Source: Miniphocaeibacter sp012841535 (GTDB lineage Bacteria; Bacillota; Clostridia; Tissierellales; Peptoniphilaceae). From it: a stretch of 64,000 bases of DNA. The first letter of the stretch is position 1. Each line of letters opens with the position of its first letter. The notes below the pieces were generated by a model. It was not told where the DNA came from and ran no database searches. It worked only from the letters and a program-made list of their open reading frames with translations. The DNA lies in assembly GCF_049274025.1 (NCBI RefSeq), contig NZ_JBASRV010000054.1; one strand, written 5' to 3'. Shown in pieces: positions 16,523-26,283 of the stretch. Made by a program: the position numbers and the translations under genes.

Positions 16523-17466
16523 TATTTTGCCTCCCTGTAATAAGGTTTACCATTAGCTTTAGGTCCAGCATTTTTACTTCCAAAGAATATTAAAGAAAAT
16601 AGGGTAATAGCATAAGGAAGCATTGCTAAAATTTGATATGGTATTGAGTTATCTAAAACTTGTAGTCGTAATTGTAGAGCATCAGCAAAACCAAAAATTA
16701 AGGTAGCCAAAAATATTCCAGATGGTTTCCATCTTCCAAAAATAACGGCAGATAGTGCAATAAAACCTCTTCCTGCTACAAGACCGTCGGAGAAGGATTT
16801 TATATAACATGTAGTTAAATAAGCACCACCAAGTCCTGCTAAACCTCCACATAATATACAAGCTATGTATTTCTTTGCTATTACATTTATTCCCAAAGAT
16901 TCAGCTGCTTTAGGATATTCACCAACAGATTTATAATTTAAACCTGCTTTAGTTTTATTAAAGAATATATATGAAATTATAACCAGTATGAAAGAAAAAT
17001 ATACAAGTATATTTTGATTAAAAAATATACTGCCAATAAAAGGGATATCTCCTAATAATGGAATTTTTATATTACCTAATAAAGGAACCTTGTCAAGACT
17101 GGTTTTTATACCAAAATATGATCTATAAATAAATGTAGCTAATGCAGGGCAAAGTATATTTAATGCCATACCGTTAACTATTTGATTAGCTCTTATTGTA
17201 ACTGTTGAAAAAGCATAAATCATATTAATCAATATACCTGAAAGTGTACCAAGAAGAACTCCGAATAAAGGATTTCCTGTAATATAGGTTCCTAAAAATC
17301 CGAATAGAGCTCCAATGGTCATTATTCCATCTAAGCCTATATTTACTAATCCTGCTCTCTCAGAATACATTTCACCTAAAGCTGTAAATAAAAGTGGGGT
17401 TGACATTCTAACAGTAGCTACTAATAAAGCGTGTATAAAACTTACTGACAAAATAGCCTCTAACAT
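16522..17466 (-). CDS. Nucleoside ABC transporter permease (NupQ/YufQ-like)
   Basis: A 314-residue integral membrane protein with eight to nine hydrophobic segments and the conserved motif ERAGLVNIGLDGIM near residue 35, typical of the branched-chain amino acid/BMP transporter permease superfamily. It pairs with the permease encoded upstream, overlapping it by seven bases. With the BMP lipoprotein and ATPase encoded divergently it forms a purine or general nucleoside importer. Confidence 0.88.
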   Translation of the reverse strand: MLEAILSVSFIHALLVATVRMSTPLLFTALGEMYSERAGLVNIGLDGIMTIGALFGFLGTYITGNPLFGVLLGTLSGILINMIYAFSTVTIRANQIVNGMALNILCPALATFIYRSYFGIKTSLDKVPLLGNIKIPLLGDIPFIGSIFFNQNILVYFSFILVIISYIFFNKTKAGLNYKSVGEYPKAAESLGINVIAKKYIACILCGGLAGLGGAYLTTCYIKSFSDGLVAGRGFIALSAVIFGRWKPSGIFLATLIFGFADALQLRLQVLDNSIPYQILAMLPYAITLFSLIFFGSKNAGPKANGKPYYREAK

Positions 17467-18521
17467 TTTGCTTCACCTCTTTTTCTGTTTTTTAAGAATG
17501 AAGATATAGATCCTTGATTAACTAAAGTAGTGCCTGCTACTACGAAAATAATTACTAATGCTTGTATTATTCCAACTACAGTAGTTGGTATTCCAGTAGC
17601 TATTTGCATTGTATTTGCACCAGTTCTTAAAATTGCAAATAGAAAAGCAACAATAACAGTTCCTATAGGATTTAATTGTCCGATTAATGCAATTGCTACC
17701 CCATCAAAACCGAATTCTTCACCATAACCAGCCATTAGCCTAAATTGTGCACCATGTAATTCTATGGCTCCACCTAGGCCGGCAATAGCACCTGAAATTA
17801 TGAAAGAAAAGAACATGTATTTTTTTACATTAAATCCGTTAACTAAAGAAGCTTCTTGGTTAAGACCAACAGCTCTTAACTTGAAACCTGCGGTAGTATT
17901 AAAAAGAAAATAATATAATATTGCTGCTAGTATTATAGCTATAAAAATTCCTATATGTACTCTAGTACCTGGTAAAAACTTTGGTAATTTTAAAGATTCA
18001 GCAACTGCTGCCGTTTGTGGAATATTCGCCTCCATCAAAGGACCACTAAAGAGATAAGACATAAATAATGTTGCTATGTAATTTAAAAGAATAGTTATAA
18101 TCATCTCATTTAGTGATAAAAAAGACTTTAAAAGTCCAGGAATAAATCCCCATAAACCGCCACAGATTGCTCCTATTAGTAAACTAACTAGAATGGATAT
18201 GAAAGGTGGTAATGAATTGCCGAATTTTATTGCAAACCATACACTTCCAATAGAGCCCATAATAAATTGTCCTTCTGCTCCTAAATTAAACAAATTACAT
18301 CTATAAGCAAAAGTTGCTGCTAAACCGGTAAATATTAAAGGCGTTGCTTTAACTAATGTTTCTCCTAAGGAACCAATATTTCCTAAAGCTCCTGTAAATA
18401 AATAGGAATAGGCTACTATAGGATTTTGCCCTACAGATATTATCGCTAAACTTCCAATTAGAAATGCTAGCAACAAGGATACTATTGGGACAACGATTTT
18501 CATATAACCTTTATTCTTCAT
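17460..18521 (-). CDS. Nucleoside ABC transporter permease (NupP/YufP-like)
   Basis: A 353-residue membrane protein with about ten hydrophobic segments and the motif LFNLGAEGQFIMG, the counterpart of the conserved loop of the partner permease. The family couples with BMP-type lipoproteins. AAGGAGGT lies before the ATG. It is the first gene of the operon permease-permease-deaminase and faces away from the BMP gene across a shared regulatory region. Confidence 0.88.
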   Translation of the reverse strand: MKNKGYMKIVVPIVSLLLAFLIGSLAIISVGQNPIVAYSYLFTGALGNIGSLGETLVKATPLIFTGLAATFAYRCNLFNLGAEGQFIMGSIGSVWFAIKFGNSLPPFISILVSLLIGAICGGLWGFIPGLLKSFLSLNEMIITILLNYIATLFMSYLFSGPLMEANIPQTAAVAESLKLPKFLPGTRVHIGIFIAIILAAILYYFLFNTTAGFKLRAVGLNQEASLVNGFNVKKYMFFSFIISGAIAGLGGAIELHGAQFRLMAGYGEEFGFDGVAIALIGQLNPIGTVIVAFLFAILRTGANTMQIATGIPTTVVGIIQALVIIFVVAGTTLVNQGSISSFLKNRKRGEAKC

Positions 18522-18558
18522 TTACTGACCTCCTTGAAAATTAATTTATTTTAAATTG

Positions 18559-18587
18559 ATAATATATCAGGGGGGAGTATGTGTCAA
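18559..18587 (-). promoter_or_regulatory. Promoter for the nucleoside permease operon
   Basis: Read on the minus strand, TTGACA (18587-18582) and TATTAT (18564-18559) are separated by 17 bases. The spacer contains a run of six to seven C residues, unusual in this AT-rich genome. Confidence 0.65.
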
Positions 18588-18696
18588 TACAATAAAATTT
18601 ATTGATAATAAAAAAGTATAAAAGATAATAAAATAGACTATTTATCAATATAACTTGACATTAAGATAATTAGAGAAAAATAAGTTTGAAAAGTTA

Positions 18697-18725
18697 TTGA
18701 CATTGAAAATTTATTAAGATAATAT
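18697..18725 (+). promoter_or_regulatory. Promoter for the BMP lipoprotein gene
   Basis: TTGACA at 18697-18702 and TAATAT at 18720-18725 with a 17-base spacer, about 28 bases before the ATG. Confidence 0.65.
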
Positions 18726-18753
18726 TAATTTACGATTAATATGGAGGTGCTTT

Positions 18754-19749
18754 ATGAAGAAAAAAGTAAGTTTATTTTTAGTGGTTTTGTTAACCTTTTC
18801 ATTGTTAGTTGGATGTAACAATAAGGATACATCATCTACAGGAGAGGCAAAAGGTGGAGATAAGGCAGAGTATAAAGTAGCAATGGTAGCAAATGCACCA
18901 ATAGCTGATGGTGGTTGGAATACTAGTGCGTATGAAGCAATGCAGGAAGCAGCTAAGGAAATGGGATTTGAAACTACATATTCGGAAAACGTTGCACAAA
19001 CTGATTATGTTTCTACATTTAGAGAATATGCTATAGCTGGTTATGATTTAATTTTTGCACCAGGAAATGAATTTACTGATGCAGTAAAAGAAGTGGCAAA
19101 AGATTTTCCAGATGTTAATTTTGCAATATTAAACGGTGATGAATATTCTGAAAATATTGCATCATTATTACCAAATAATAAACAAATAGGATTTATAGCA
19201 GGCGCATTAGCTGCAATGAAAACAGAAACAAATTCTGTTGCATTTGTTGGTGGTATGGAAATAACGCCGACAGTTACAATGTTAGAATATTTTGAAAAAG
19301 GTGCTAAAGAAATTAAGCCTGATGTAAAAGTATCTTCTGCTTATGCCGGATCTTTTGATGATACTGCAAAAGGAAAAGAAATAGCAATATCTTTGATTTC
19401 TACTAACGATGCAGATGTTTTTTATGGTCATGCTAGTGCAATAGATAAGGGTGTTAGAGAAGGATTAGAAACAGAAAGCAACAGATGGAGCATAGCACAA
19501 CCTAGTGACTTTTTAGATGATGATCCGGAAATAATTTTAACAAGTATAGTTACTAGTAATACACAATTACTTAAATTAGCGATGGAAGATGTTAAAAATG
19601 ATACATATGGTGGGAAAATTATTGAAGGAACTTTAGATAATGATGTAGTTACTATAGGTAGATTTGGTAAAAGTTTAGATGAAAATATACAAAAAGAATT
19701 TACTGAATTTGTTGAAAAGGTAAAAAGTGGAGAAATAACTGTAGAATAA
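18754..19749 (+). CDS. BMP-family nucleoside-binding lipoprotein
   Basis: A 331-residue lipoprotein: signal peptide of 20 residues with lipobox LVGC, then a linker rich in Ser/Thr/Gly. The mature part starts YKVAMVANAPIADGGWN, with later NFAILNGDEY and GFIAGALAAMK, the hallmarks of basic membrane protein (BMP) / PnrA substrate-binding proteins for nucleosides. It delivers nucleosides to the two permeases encoded on the other strand. GGAGGTG precedes the ATG. A distant paralogue is encoded at 55086. Confidence 0.92.
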   Translation: MKKKVSLFLVVLLTFSLLVGCNNKDTSSTGEAKGGDKAEYKVAMVANAPIADGGWNTSAYEAMQEAAKEMGFETTYSENVAQTDYVSTFREYAIAGYDLIFAPGNEFTDAVKEVAKDFPDVNFAILNGDEYSENIASLLPNNKQIGFIAGALAAMKTETNSVAFVGGMEITPTVTMLEYFEKGAKEIKPDVKVSSAYAGSFDDTAKGKEIAISLISTNDADVFYGHASAIDKGVREGLETESNRWSIAQPSDFLDDDPEIILTSIVTSNTQLLKLAMEDVKNDTYGGKIIEGTLDNDVVTIGRFGKSLDENIQKEFTEFVEKVKSGEITVE

Positions 19750-19763
19750 ATAAGGTGATAAAA

Positions 19764-21296
19764 ATGACCCATGTTCTGGAAATGAAAAATATTACAAAGG
19801 AATTTGGCAACTTTAAAGCAAATAACAAAGTTAATATTTATTTAGACAAAGGTGAAGTTTTAACTTTGCTTGGTGAAAATGGAGCTGGAAAAAGTACATT
19901 GATGAATGTACTTTGTGGGCTTTATCTTCCAACAGAAGGAGAAATTTATATTAATGGCAAAAAAGTCAATATAGATACTCCATCAAAAGCAGTTGAATTA
20001 GGTATAGGTATGGTACATCAACATTTTATGTTAATTGAAGATATGACAGTATTTGAAAATATTATTTTAGGAAATACTGGAAAAACACGTGCTAATAAAT
20101 TATTTATTGACAAAAAACATGAAAAACAAGAAATTCAGAAGTTAACAAGCAAGTACGGCTTATCTGTGGATTTAGATAAGAAAATTAGCACCATATCTAT
20201 AGGTGAACAACAAAGAGTTGAGATTTTGAAAGCTCTATATAGAGGAGCAGAAGTTCTAATACTAGATGAACCTACAGCTGTTTTAACAGATGAAGAAGTT
20301 GAGGGATTATTTTCAATAATAGATAAACTGAAAGCTGAAGGAAAGTCTATAATATTTATTTCTCATAAAATGAGAGAAGTTATGCGAGTAAGTACTAGAG
20401 TTACAATATTAAGATCTGGGGAGTCAGTAGCAACTTTTAATATTGGAGATGTTACATCAGAAGAATTAGCAAATATTATGGTAGGAAGAGAGATAAAAGA
20501 AAGCAAGTTTGAAAAAGTAAACCCTGATACTGAAGATCTAGTTGTTTTGAAAAATATAAACTATAATAGTAAATCAAAACATTCAGGACTAAGGAATATA
20601 AGTTTTTCAATTAAAAAAGGTGAAATTTTAGGTGTAGCAGGAGTAGATGGAAATGGGCAGTCTCAATTAGCTTCTATTTTATCGGGAATAATTAAACCTG
20701 AGTCAGGTGAGTATATCTTAAATGGAGAAAAAATTAATAAATTTACACCTGATTGTTTGATTAATAGAAATGTAAGTCATATACCTGAAGACAGAAATAA
20801 AATGGGGTTAGTTGGGGAAATGTCAGTAGCTGAAAATATTGTTTTAAAAAACACCTGAGCTCCGGAATTCTCCGATGGACACGGAAAAAGATTAAAACAT
20901 AAGTGTATAAATGATTACTGTAATACTATGCAGGAGAAATATGACATTAGATGTAGAGGCTCAGAAGATTTAGCTAAGAATTTATCTGGTGGAAATCAAC
21001 AAAAGATTATTTTAGCTAGAGAGTTAGAATCGGAGCCAGATTTTCTAATAGCAGTTCATCCAACGAGAGGTTTGGATATAGGCGCTACTCAATTTGTTCA
21101 TGAAAATATGATTAAAGCTAGGGATAGAGGATGTTCAATTCTTATGATATCTGCAGATTTAGATGAGGTATTAAAAATATCAGATAGGATTATAGTTATG
21201 TTTGAGGGAGAAATAATGGGAGAATTTTCAGGCAAATCTCCGGATATTGATAGTATTTCCAGTGCTATGGCAGGTAAAGTTATTGTTTCAGCCTAG
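19764..21296 (+). pseudogene. Nucleoside ABC transporter ATPase (NupO/YufO-like), interrupted by in-frame TGA
   Basis: The frame from the ATG at 19764 (AAGGTG site six bases upstream) encodes a two-domain ATPase as in ribose/nucleoside importers. Domain 1 is complete: Walker A GENGAGKST, signature SIGEQQR, Walker B LILDEP. Domain 2 has GVDGNGQSQ as Walker A, then a TGA at 20856-20858 (codon 365). Beyond it the same frame continues without a shift (APEFSDGHGKRL..., then LSGGNQQK and the second Walker B region FLIAVHPTRGLD) to a TAG at 21294. The total of about 510 codons is the usual length. A nonsense mutation, a sequencing error or readthrough are all possible; truncation would remove half of domain 2. 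Confidence 0.85.
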
Positions 21297-21315
21297 CTAA
21301 AATATTAAATGCCTA

Positions 21316-21344
21316 TTCACAAAATAATTATATTAGTATATAAT
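21316..21344 (+). promoter_or_regulatory. Promoter for the DUF4288-like gene
   Basis: TTCACA at 21316-21321 and TATAAT at 21339-21344 are separated by 17 bases, 28 bases before the start codon. Confidence 0.6.
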
Positions 21345-21371
21345 AATTCCTTGTATAGAAAAGGAGTTATT

Positions 21372-21659
21372 ATGTGTAAAAATTTTAGTGTTAAAATACT
21401 GTTAAAAGATTCATTAGATTCTATAGAAATATTTGAAGAAGCTGTAATTATAGTAAAGTTAAATAGGATAGATGAAATCAAAGAAAAAGTTGAATTATAT
21501 ATTGAATCCTTAAATAATGAGAGTGAAGATGGAAAGGTATTTGAACTTGTCTCAATTATAGATTACTATGAGTTACATAATAATATTTCTATTGATACTG
21601 ATTTTCTAGATGTATACAGTCGTTATTTGAACCAAGAGGAAATAAAAGCATATATGTAG
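21372..21659 (+). CDS. Small DUF4288-like protein
   Basis: A 95-residue protein from an ATG with AAGGAG upstream. The pattern FSVKILLKD..., then FEEAVIIVKL...EIKEKVE and a C-terminal FELVSIIDYYEL resembles the DUF4288 family, whose function is unknown. It has its own promoter and terminator, so it is transcribed alone. Family match is from memory and moderate only. Confidence 0.65.
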   Translation: MCKNFSVKILLKDSLDSIEIFEEAVIIVKLNRIDEIKEKVELYIESLNNESEDGKVFELVSIIDYYELHNNISIDTDFLDVYSRYLNQEEIKAYM

Positions 21660-21660
21660 T

Positions 21661-21685
21661 AAAAGCTCACATTTAGTGAGCTTTT
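21661..21685. terminator. Bidirectional terminator
   Basis: AAAAGCTCAC and GTGAGCTTTT pair perfectly around a five-base loop between converging genes. Confidence 0.8.
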
Positions 21686-22712
21686 ATAATTTCTCTATTA
21701 ATTTGTCAATATATTCTTCTTTTGTATTCCAGCCAGTTGCAATTCTTATAACTTTTTGATTTTCGTCATATTGTGACATTATTTCAAAAGTGAAATCCTT
21801 AGATAATTCATCTAATTTTTCTTGACTTATAACTACAAATGTAAGATTTGTAGGAGAATTTATCGTTAATTTGTATCCCTTTTCAACTAGGGCCTTTCGT
21901 AATTTTGTTGATAGATAGTTAGCGTGTTTAGCCAGTTTAAAATAGAGATTATCTTTAAATAATTCGGAAAATTGAATTCCTAAAAATCTTCCCTTAGCCA
22001 GTAAGGCTCCTCGAAGCTTTAAATTGTATTGAAAATCAACTCTAAGCTTAGGGTTAATTACAACTAATGCTTCTCCATACATGGCACCTAGTTTTGTTCC
22101 GCCTATATAGAACATATCACAATGACTTGCAATAAATTCTAAATCCAAATCATTATTTTCGGCAGAAAGGGCGTAACCTAATCTAGCACCGTCAATATAT
22201 AAAAATAAATTTAACTCTTGGCAAACATTATATAATTCTTCTAGTTCTTTTCTTGTATAAATCGTTCCAAATTCTGTTGAGTTTGAAATATATACCATTT
22301 TAGGTTGTACATCATGAATTTTTGACATTCCTTGAATATGATGTGCTTTAATCATAGCCTTAATATCGGAAGGTACAAGTTTACCGTCATGATTAGGAAG
22401 AGTTAAAATCTTGTAACCACTGTTTTCAACTGCCCCACATTCGTGGGTGTTAATATGGCCTGTATCAGCTGATATTACAGCCTGGTAATGCATTAAGACT
22501 GCTGATATTGCTATTACATTTGTTTGTGTACCACCTGAAATAAAATATATATCTATGTCTTGGTTATTACATAAATCCTTTATTTGTTTTTTAGCCATAT
22601 CTGAAAATGAGTCAAATCCATAAACTCCTGTTTGATAATCGTTAGTCTCAACTAGTTTTTCTAGAATATTAGGATGAACACCATCAGAATAATCACAATT
22701 CAAATATATCAT
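21684..22712 (-). CDS. ltaE: Low-specificity L-threonine aldolase
   Basis: A 342-residue PLP enzyme of the beta-eliminating lyase/threonine aldolase fold, cleaving threonine to glycine and acetaldehyde. The PLP-binding Lys is in IGGTKLGAMYGE near residue 203; the region YIDGARLGYAL with its conserved Asp and Arg precedes it. NCDYSDGVHPNIL at the N-terminus is typical. It starts six bases after murC, so they are probably co-transcribed. Confidence 0.88.
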   Translation of the reverse strand: MIYLNCDYSDGVHPNILEKLVETNDYQTGVYGFDSFSDMAKKQIKDLCNNQDIDIYFISGGTQTNVIAISAVLMHYQAVISADTGHINTHECGAVENSGYKILTLPNHDGKLVPSDIKAMIKAHHIQGMSKIHDVQPKMVYISNSTEFGTIYTRKELEELYNVCQELNLFLYIDGARLGYALSAENNDLDLEFIASHCDMFYIGGTKLGAMYGEALVVINPKLRVDFQYNLKLRGALLAKGRFLGIQFSELFKDNLYFKLAKHANYLSTKLRKALVEKGYKLTINSPTNLTFVVISQEKLDELSKDFTFEIMSQYDENQKVIRIATGWNTKEEYIDKLIEKL

Positions 22713-22718
22713 TATTTA

Positions 22719-24107
22719 TCACTCCACTATCATTTTAGCTAGAACATCAGGGTTACCACATCCAGTTGTTATTACGACATCCTGGTCATTAACTTCTTTT
22801 TGTATATGGTCTTTTGCTTCTTCAAAAGTTTTTAAATAAATTGCATTAACTCCATTTTCCCTAAGTTTTTCTACAAGATCAACGGAGTGAATAGTAGGGT
22901 CGAACTTTTCTCTAGCAGCATATATTTCTGTAACAATTACCTCGTCACAGTCATAAAAGGAATTTGCAAAATCATTTAACAAATGTTTTGTTCTACTATA
23001 GGTATGTGGTTGAAAAACACATAGAAGTTTTTTCTTTTTATGTTCAGCCAGTGCTGACATTGTTGCTTTTATTTCTACAGGATGATGACCGTAGTCAGTC
23101 ATAATTACTGCATCATTATATTTTCCAATAACCTCCATACGCCTATGAAGATTTTTGTATTCATACATGCTATTTTTTATTGTTTCCAAGTCAATTCCAG
23201 ATTCAAAGGAAGCAATAATAGCTGCTGCAGAATTATAGATATTATAACGTCCAATTATATTTAGTGAAAAATGTTGAGTTCCAAAACCTTCTTTTTTACT
23301 AATTATATCAAAACTTGGATGACCTATTTCATCAAAGGAAATATTTTTTATATTATAAACAGCTTCTTCGTTTTCTATACCAAAGCTTAAAACTTCACCT
23401 TTTATATGATCTAAAAGGGGTAGACAATTCTTATCATCTATATTTATAACAGCCTTGGAATTTTCATCTAAATTTTTCATGTAACCTATAAAGGTACTAA
23501 CAATATGATTTATATCCTTATAAAAATCTAAGTGGTCCTCGTCTATATTAAGAATTATTGCCATTGATGGATAATAATTTAAGATATTGGCCTTAAATTC
23601 ACAGGCCTCAGTTAAAAGATAATCACTTTTTCCACAATGAACATTTCCATCGATTTCGTCTAATTTTCCGCCTAAAAGAATATTAGGATCTACTTCGGAA
23701 TTTATAAGAATTTTTGAAATCATACTTGTTGTTGTAGATTTTCCATGGGAGCCTGATACACCTATTGAGTATTTGTAATTTCTCATAAGTGCCCCTAGGA
23801 ACACTCCTCTAGATACACATGGAACTCCTGTGTTTTTTGCAGCAATTAATTCTTCATTGTCTGGAAGAATAGCATCAGTATATATAATTAAGTCCGGGTT
23901 GTTAATATTTTCTTTTTTTTGTCCTATTATGACTTTTATTCCTAATCCTCTTAAATGTTCTAATGTATCTGAATCATCTCTATCGGAACCGGATACTTCA
24001 AAGTCGTGGAATTTAAGTAGTTCGGCAATTCCACTCATACTTACTCCACCTATTCCAATAAAGTGAACTTTTTTTATATTTTTATCGTATAAATTAAAAT
24101 TAAACAT
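22719..24107 (-). CDS. murC: UDP-N-acetylmuramate--L-alanine ligase
   Basis: A 462-residue cytoplasmic Mur ligase that adds L-alanine to UDP-MurNAc in peptidoglycan synthesis. The N-terminal nucleotide fold is seen as HFIGIGGVSMSGIAELL, the ATP loop as GVSGSHGKSTTT, and the domain 3 region as YGHHPVEI. AGGAGG precedes the ATG at 24107, which gives the normal start MFNFNLYDKN. It is divergent from glmU, another cell-wall precursor gene. Confidence 0.95.
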   Translation of the reverse strand: MFNFNLYDKNIKKVHFIGIGGVSMSGIAELLKFHDFEVSGSDRDDSDTLEHLRGLGIKVIIGQKKENINNPDLIIYTDAILPDNEELIAAKNTGVPCVSRGVFLGALMRNYKYSIGVSGSHGKSTTTSMISKILINSEVDPNILLGGKLDEIDGNVHCGKSDYLLTEACEFKANILNYYPSMAIILNIDEDHLDFYKDINHIVSTFIGYMKNLDENSKAVINIDDKNCLPLLDHIKGEVLSFGIENEEAVYNIKNISFDEIGHPSFDIISKKEGFGTQHFSLNIIGRYNIYNSAAAIIASFESGIDLETIKNSMYEYKNLHRRMEVIGKYNDAVIMTDYGHHPVEIKATMSALAEHKKKKLLCVFQPHTYSRTKHLLNDFANSFYDCDEVIVTEIYAAREKFDPTIHSVDLVEKLRENGVNAIYLKTFEEAKDHIQKEVNDQDVVITTGCGNPDVLAKMIVE

Positions 24108-24247
24108 AGAAAGCCTCCTAAACATAGTTATTATATCATGCAATGTTAATTACTACAAAACAACTAAGAAATGAAAAAAGATAGACTTTAAAACTGTTTT
24201 TAATATAATATAGAAGTAGTATAATTCTTACTAATATGGAGGAGAAA

Positions 24248-25636
24248 ATGAATATTTGTATAATTCTTGCAGCAGGTGAAGGAACTAGAATGAAATCGAA
24301 GAATTCTAAAGTTCTACATAAATTATTAAATAAACCTATGATTGAATATGTACTTGATGCAAGTGATAGTGTTAATGTTGGTAAAAAAATTATTATTGCA
24401 GGTAAAAATAAAAATGATTTAAAAAATATTTTATCGGATAAAGATATTGTTATAAAGGAACAAAAAATTGGAAAGGAATATCCTTATGGAACAGGATATG
24501 CTGTTAGCCTTGCACTAGAAGAAATAGATGACAGGGATAATGTTCTTATTTTAACGGGAGATACTCCCCTAATAAAAGGACAAACCCTAAAGGATTTTAT
24601 GGATTTTCATATTAAAAACAATAACGTTGCTACGGTTTTAACAGCAAACATTGAAGATCCAACAGGATATGGTAGAATTATCAAGGACAATGAAGGCAAT
24701 TTAATAAAAATCGTCGAGCATAAGGATTGTACTAAAGAAGAGCTTAAAATAAAAGAATTTAATTCGGGTTTTATTGTAATTAATGGCAAAGCTTTAAAAG
24801 ACAGCATCGGTAAATTAGATCAAGATAATATTCAAGGGGAAATGTATTTAACGGATATTTTTGAAATTATAAGAGAAAGAGGAGATAAGATTTCAACTTT
24901 TCTTATAGATGATGTAGAGGAAGTTTATGGAATTAATTCAAAATTACAACTTTCAATTGCACAGGAAGTATTAAGAAAGAGAATAAATTCCTACCATATG
25001 CTAAATGGAGTTATTATGGAAAACCCTGGCAATATTTTTATTGAGGATTCTGTAATAATTGGTAAGGACTCTGAAATTAGATCTGGTGTTAGAATTACCG
25101 GCAATACTATAATTGGAGAAGATTGCTTAATTCATGGGGACACTGTAATCGATAATTCTAAAATAGGAAATAATGTTACAATAAAATCATCTACTATTGA
25201 AAATAGTGAAATAGGTGATGGTACAGATGTTGGGCCTTATGCACATTTAAGACCAAATTCTAAATTAGGTAAAAATATCCACATAGGAAATTTTGTTGAA
25301 GTAAAAAATTCCAATATAGATAATGGAACTAAGGCTGGACATTTAGCTTATATAGGCGATGGAGATATAGGAAAGGATGTAAATATTGCCTGTGGAGTTA
25401 TATTTGCAAACTATGATGGAAAACTTAAACATAGAACAACAATAGGGGATAATGCTTTTATTGGAAGTAATGTAAACTTAGTAGCCCCTATAAGTGTTGG
25501 AAATAAAGGATATATAGCAGCTGGCTCTACAATTACAAAGGATGTAGGAGAAGGAGAACTTTCTGTTGAAAGAGCAGAGCAAAGAAATATATCTGGATGG
25601 GTGAAAAGAAAAGAAGAAAGGGATAGTAGGAAGTAG
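24248..25636 (+). CDS. glmU: Bifunctional UDP-GlcNAc pyrophosphorylase / GlcN-1-P acetyltransferase
   Basis: A 462-residue protein of normal length. The N-terminal uridylyltransferase has LAAGEGTRMKS and GTGYAV; the C-terminal half (about 250-450) is a left-handed beta-helix of hexapeptide repeats with the acetyltransferase segment NFVEVKNS and GHLAYIGD. It makes UDP-GlcNAc for cell wall synthesis. GGAGGA at 24238-24243 fixes the ATG at 24248. It is followed after five bases by pth, the usual order in Bacillota. Confidence 0.96.
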   Translation: MNICIILAAGEGTRMKSKNSKVLHKLLNKPMIEYVLDASDSVNVGKKIIIAGKNKNDLKNILSDKDIVIKEQKIGKEYPYGTGYAVSLALEEIDDRDNVLILTGDTPLIKGQTLKDFMDFHIKNNNVATVLTANIEDPTGYGRIIKDNEGNLIKIVEHKDCTKEELKIKEFNSGFIVINGKALKDSIGKLDQDNIQGEMYLTDIFEIIRERGDKISTFLIDDVEEVYGINSKLQLSIAQEVLRKRINSYHMLNGVIMENPGNIFIEDSVIIGKDSEIRSGVRITGNTIIGEDCLIHGDTVIDNSKIGNNVTIKSSTIENSEIGDGTDVGPYAHLRPNSKLGKNIHIGNFVEVKNSNIDNGTKAGHLAYIGDGDIGKDVNIACGVIFANYDGKLKHRTTIGDNAFIGSNVNLVAPISVGNKGYIAAGSTITKDVGEGELSVERAEQRNISGWVKRKEERDSRK

Positions 25637-25641
25637 ATATT

Positions 25642-26223
25642 TTGAAATTAATAGTTGGATTAGGAAACCCTGGTAAAAAATATGAGGGAAATCGACATAA
25701 TGTAGGCTTTATGGCTATTGATAAATTAGCAGAAGAAAATAACATTAGTATAAATAAAACAAAATTTCATTCACTTTATGGTGAGGGAAGAATTAATTCG
25801 GAAAAAGTAATTCTTATGAAGCCGGTAACCTATATGAATAATTCAGGAATTGCAGTTATGGAATGTTCTAATTATTATAATATTCCAGTAGATGATATTA
25901 TTGTAATTTGTGATGATATAGACATACCTTTTGGAACAATAAGAATTAAGAAAAAAGGCTCAGCTGGTACCCATAATGGTTTAAAATCTATAATCTACCA
26001 TTTAAAAAGCGACAATTTTCCAAGGGTGAAAATATCTGTCGGAGAAAAAATACCACAAATGAGTTTAGCGGATTTTGTTTTAAGTAATTTTACTAAAGAT
26101 GAAATTATAGTTTTAGAGAAAGAAATAGATGATTCAGTAAAAGCTACTGAACTAATAATTGGAAGTAACATAGAAGAAGCAATGAATAGATTTAATGGCA
26201 AGAGTCATTTAGAATTAAATTAA
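25642..26223 (+). CDS. pth: Peptidyl-tRNA hydrolase
   Basis: A 193-residue enzyme that recycles peptidyl-tRNA. The motif LIVGLGNPGKKYEGNRHNVGF contains the catalytic His, and MKPVTYMNNSG and GSAGTHNGLKS follow as expected. Translation starts at a TTG at 25642, with AGGAAG about eight bases upstream; no ATG is in a suitable place. It lies five bases after glmU. Confidence 0.95.
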   Translation: MKLIVGLGNPGKKYEGNRHNVGFMAIDKLAEENNISINKTKFHSLYGEGRINSEKVILMKPVTYMNNSGIAVMECSNYYNIPVDDIIVICDDIDIPFGTIRIKKKGSAGTHNGLKSIIYHLKSDNFPRVKISVGEKIPQMSLADFVLSNFTKDEIIVLEKEIDDSVKATELIIGSNIEEAMNRFNGKSHLELN

Positions 26224-26230
26224 TTCTTCT

Positions 26231-26250
26231 AGCCCAGAGAAATCTGGGCT
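26231..26250 (+). terminator. Hairpin between pth and mfd
   Basis: AGCCCAGA and TCTGGGCT pair around a GAAA tetraloop; only TGTTT follows, so it is a weak terminator or processing signal. Confidence 0.5.
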
Positions 26251-26283
26251 TGTTTAAGTTCCAATTAAGGAAGGAGGTGTAGA

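Noticed and set aside
20857..20870. GAGCTCCGGAATTC considered as a cloning-vector or assembly artefact
   Set aside because: The reading frame continues through it with residues that fit the protein family, so it is native sequence.
20856..20890. Selenocysteine insertion at the TGA with a downstream hairpin as SECIS
   Set aside because: A weak hairpin TTCTCCG/CGGAAAA can be drawn, but the site is not an active-site position in ABC ATPases and no selenoprotein genes are nearby. A nonsense mutation or sequence error is more likely.
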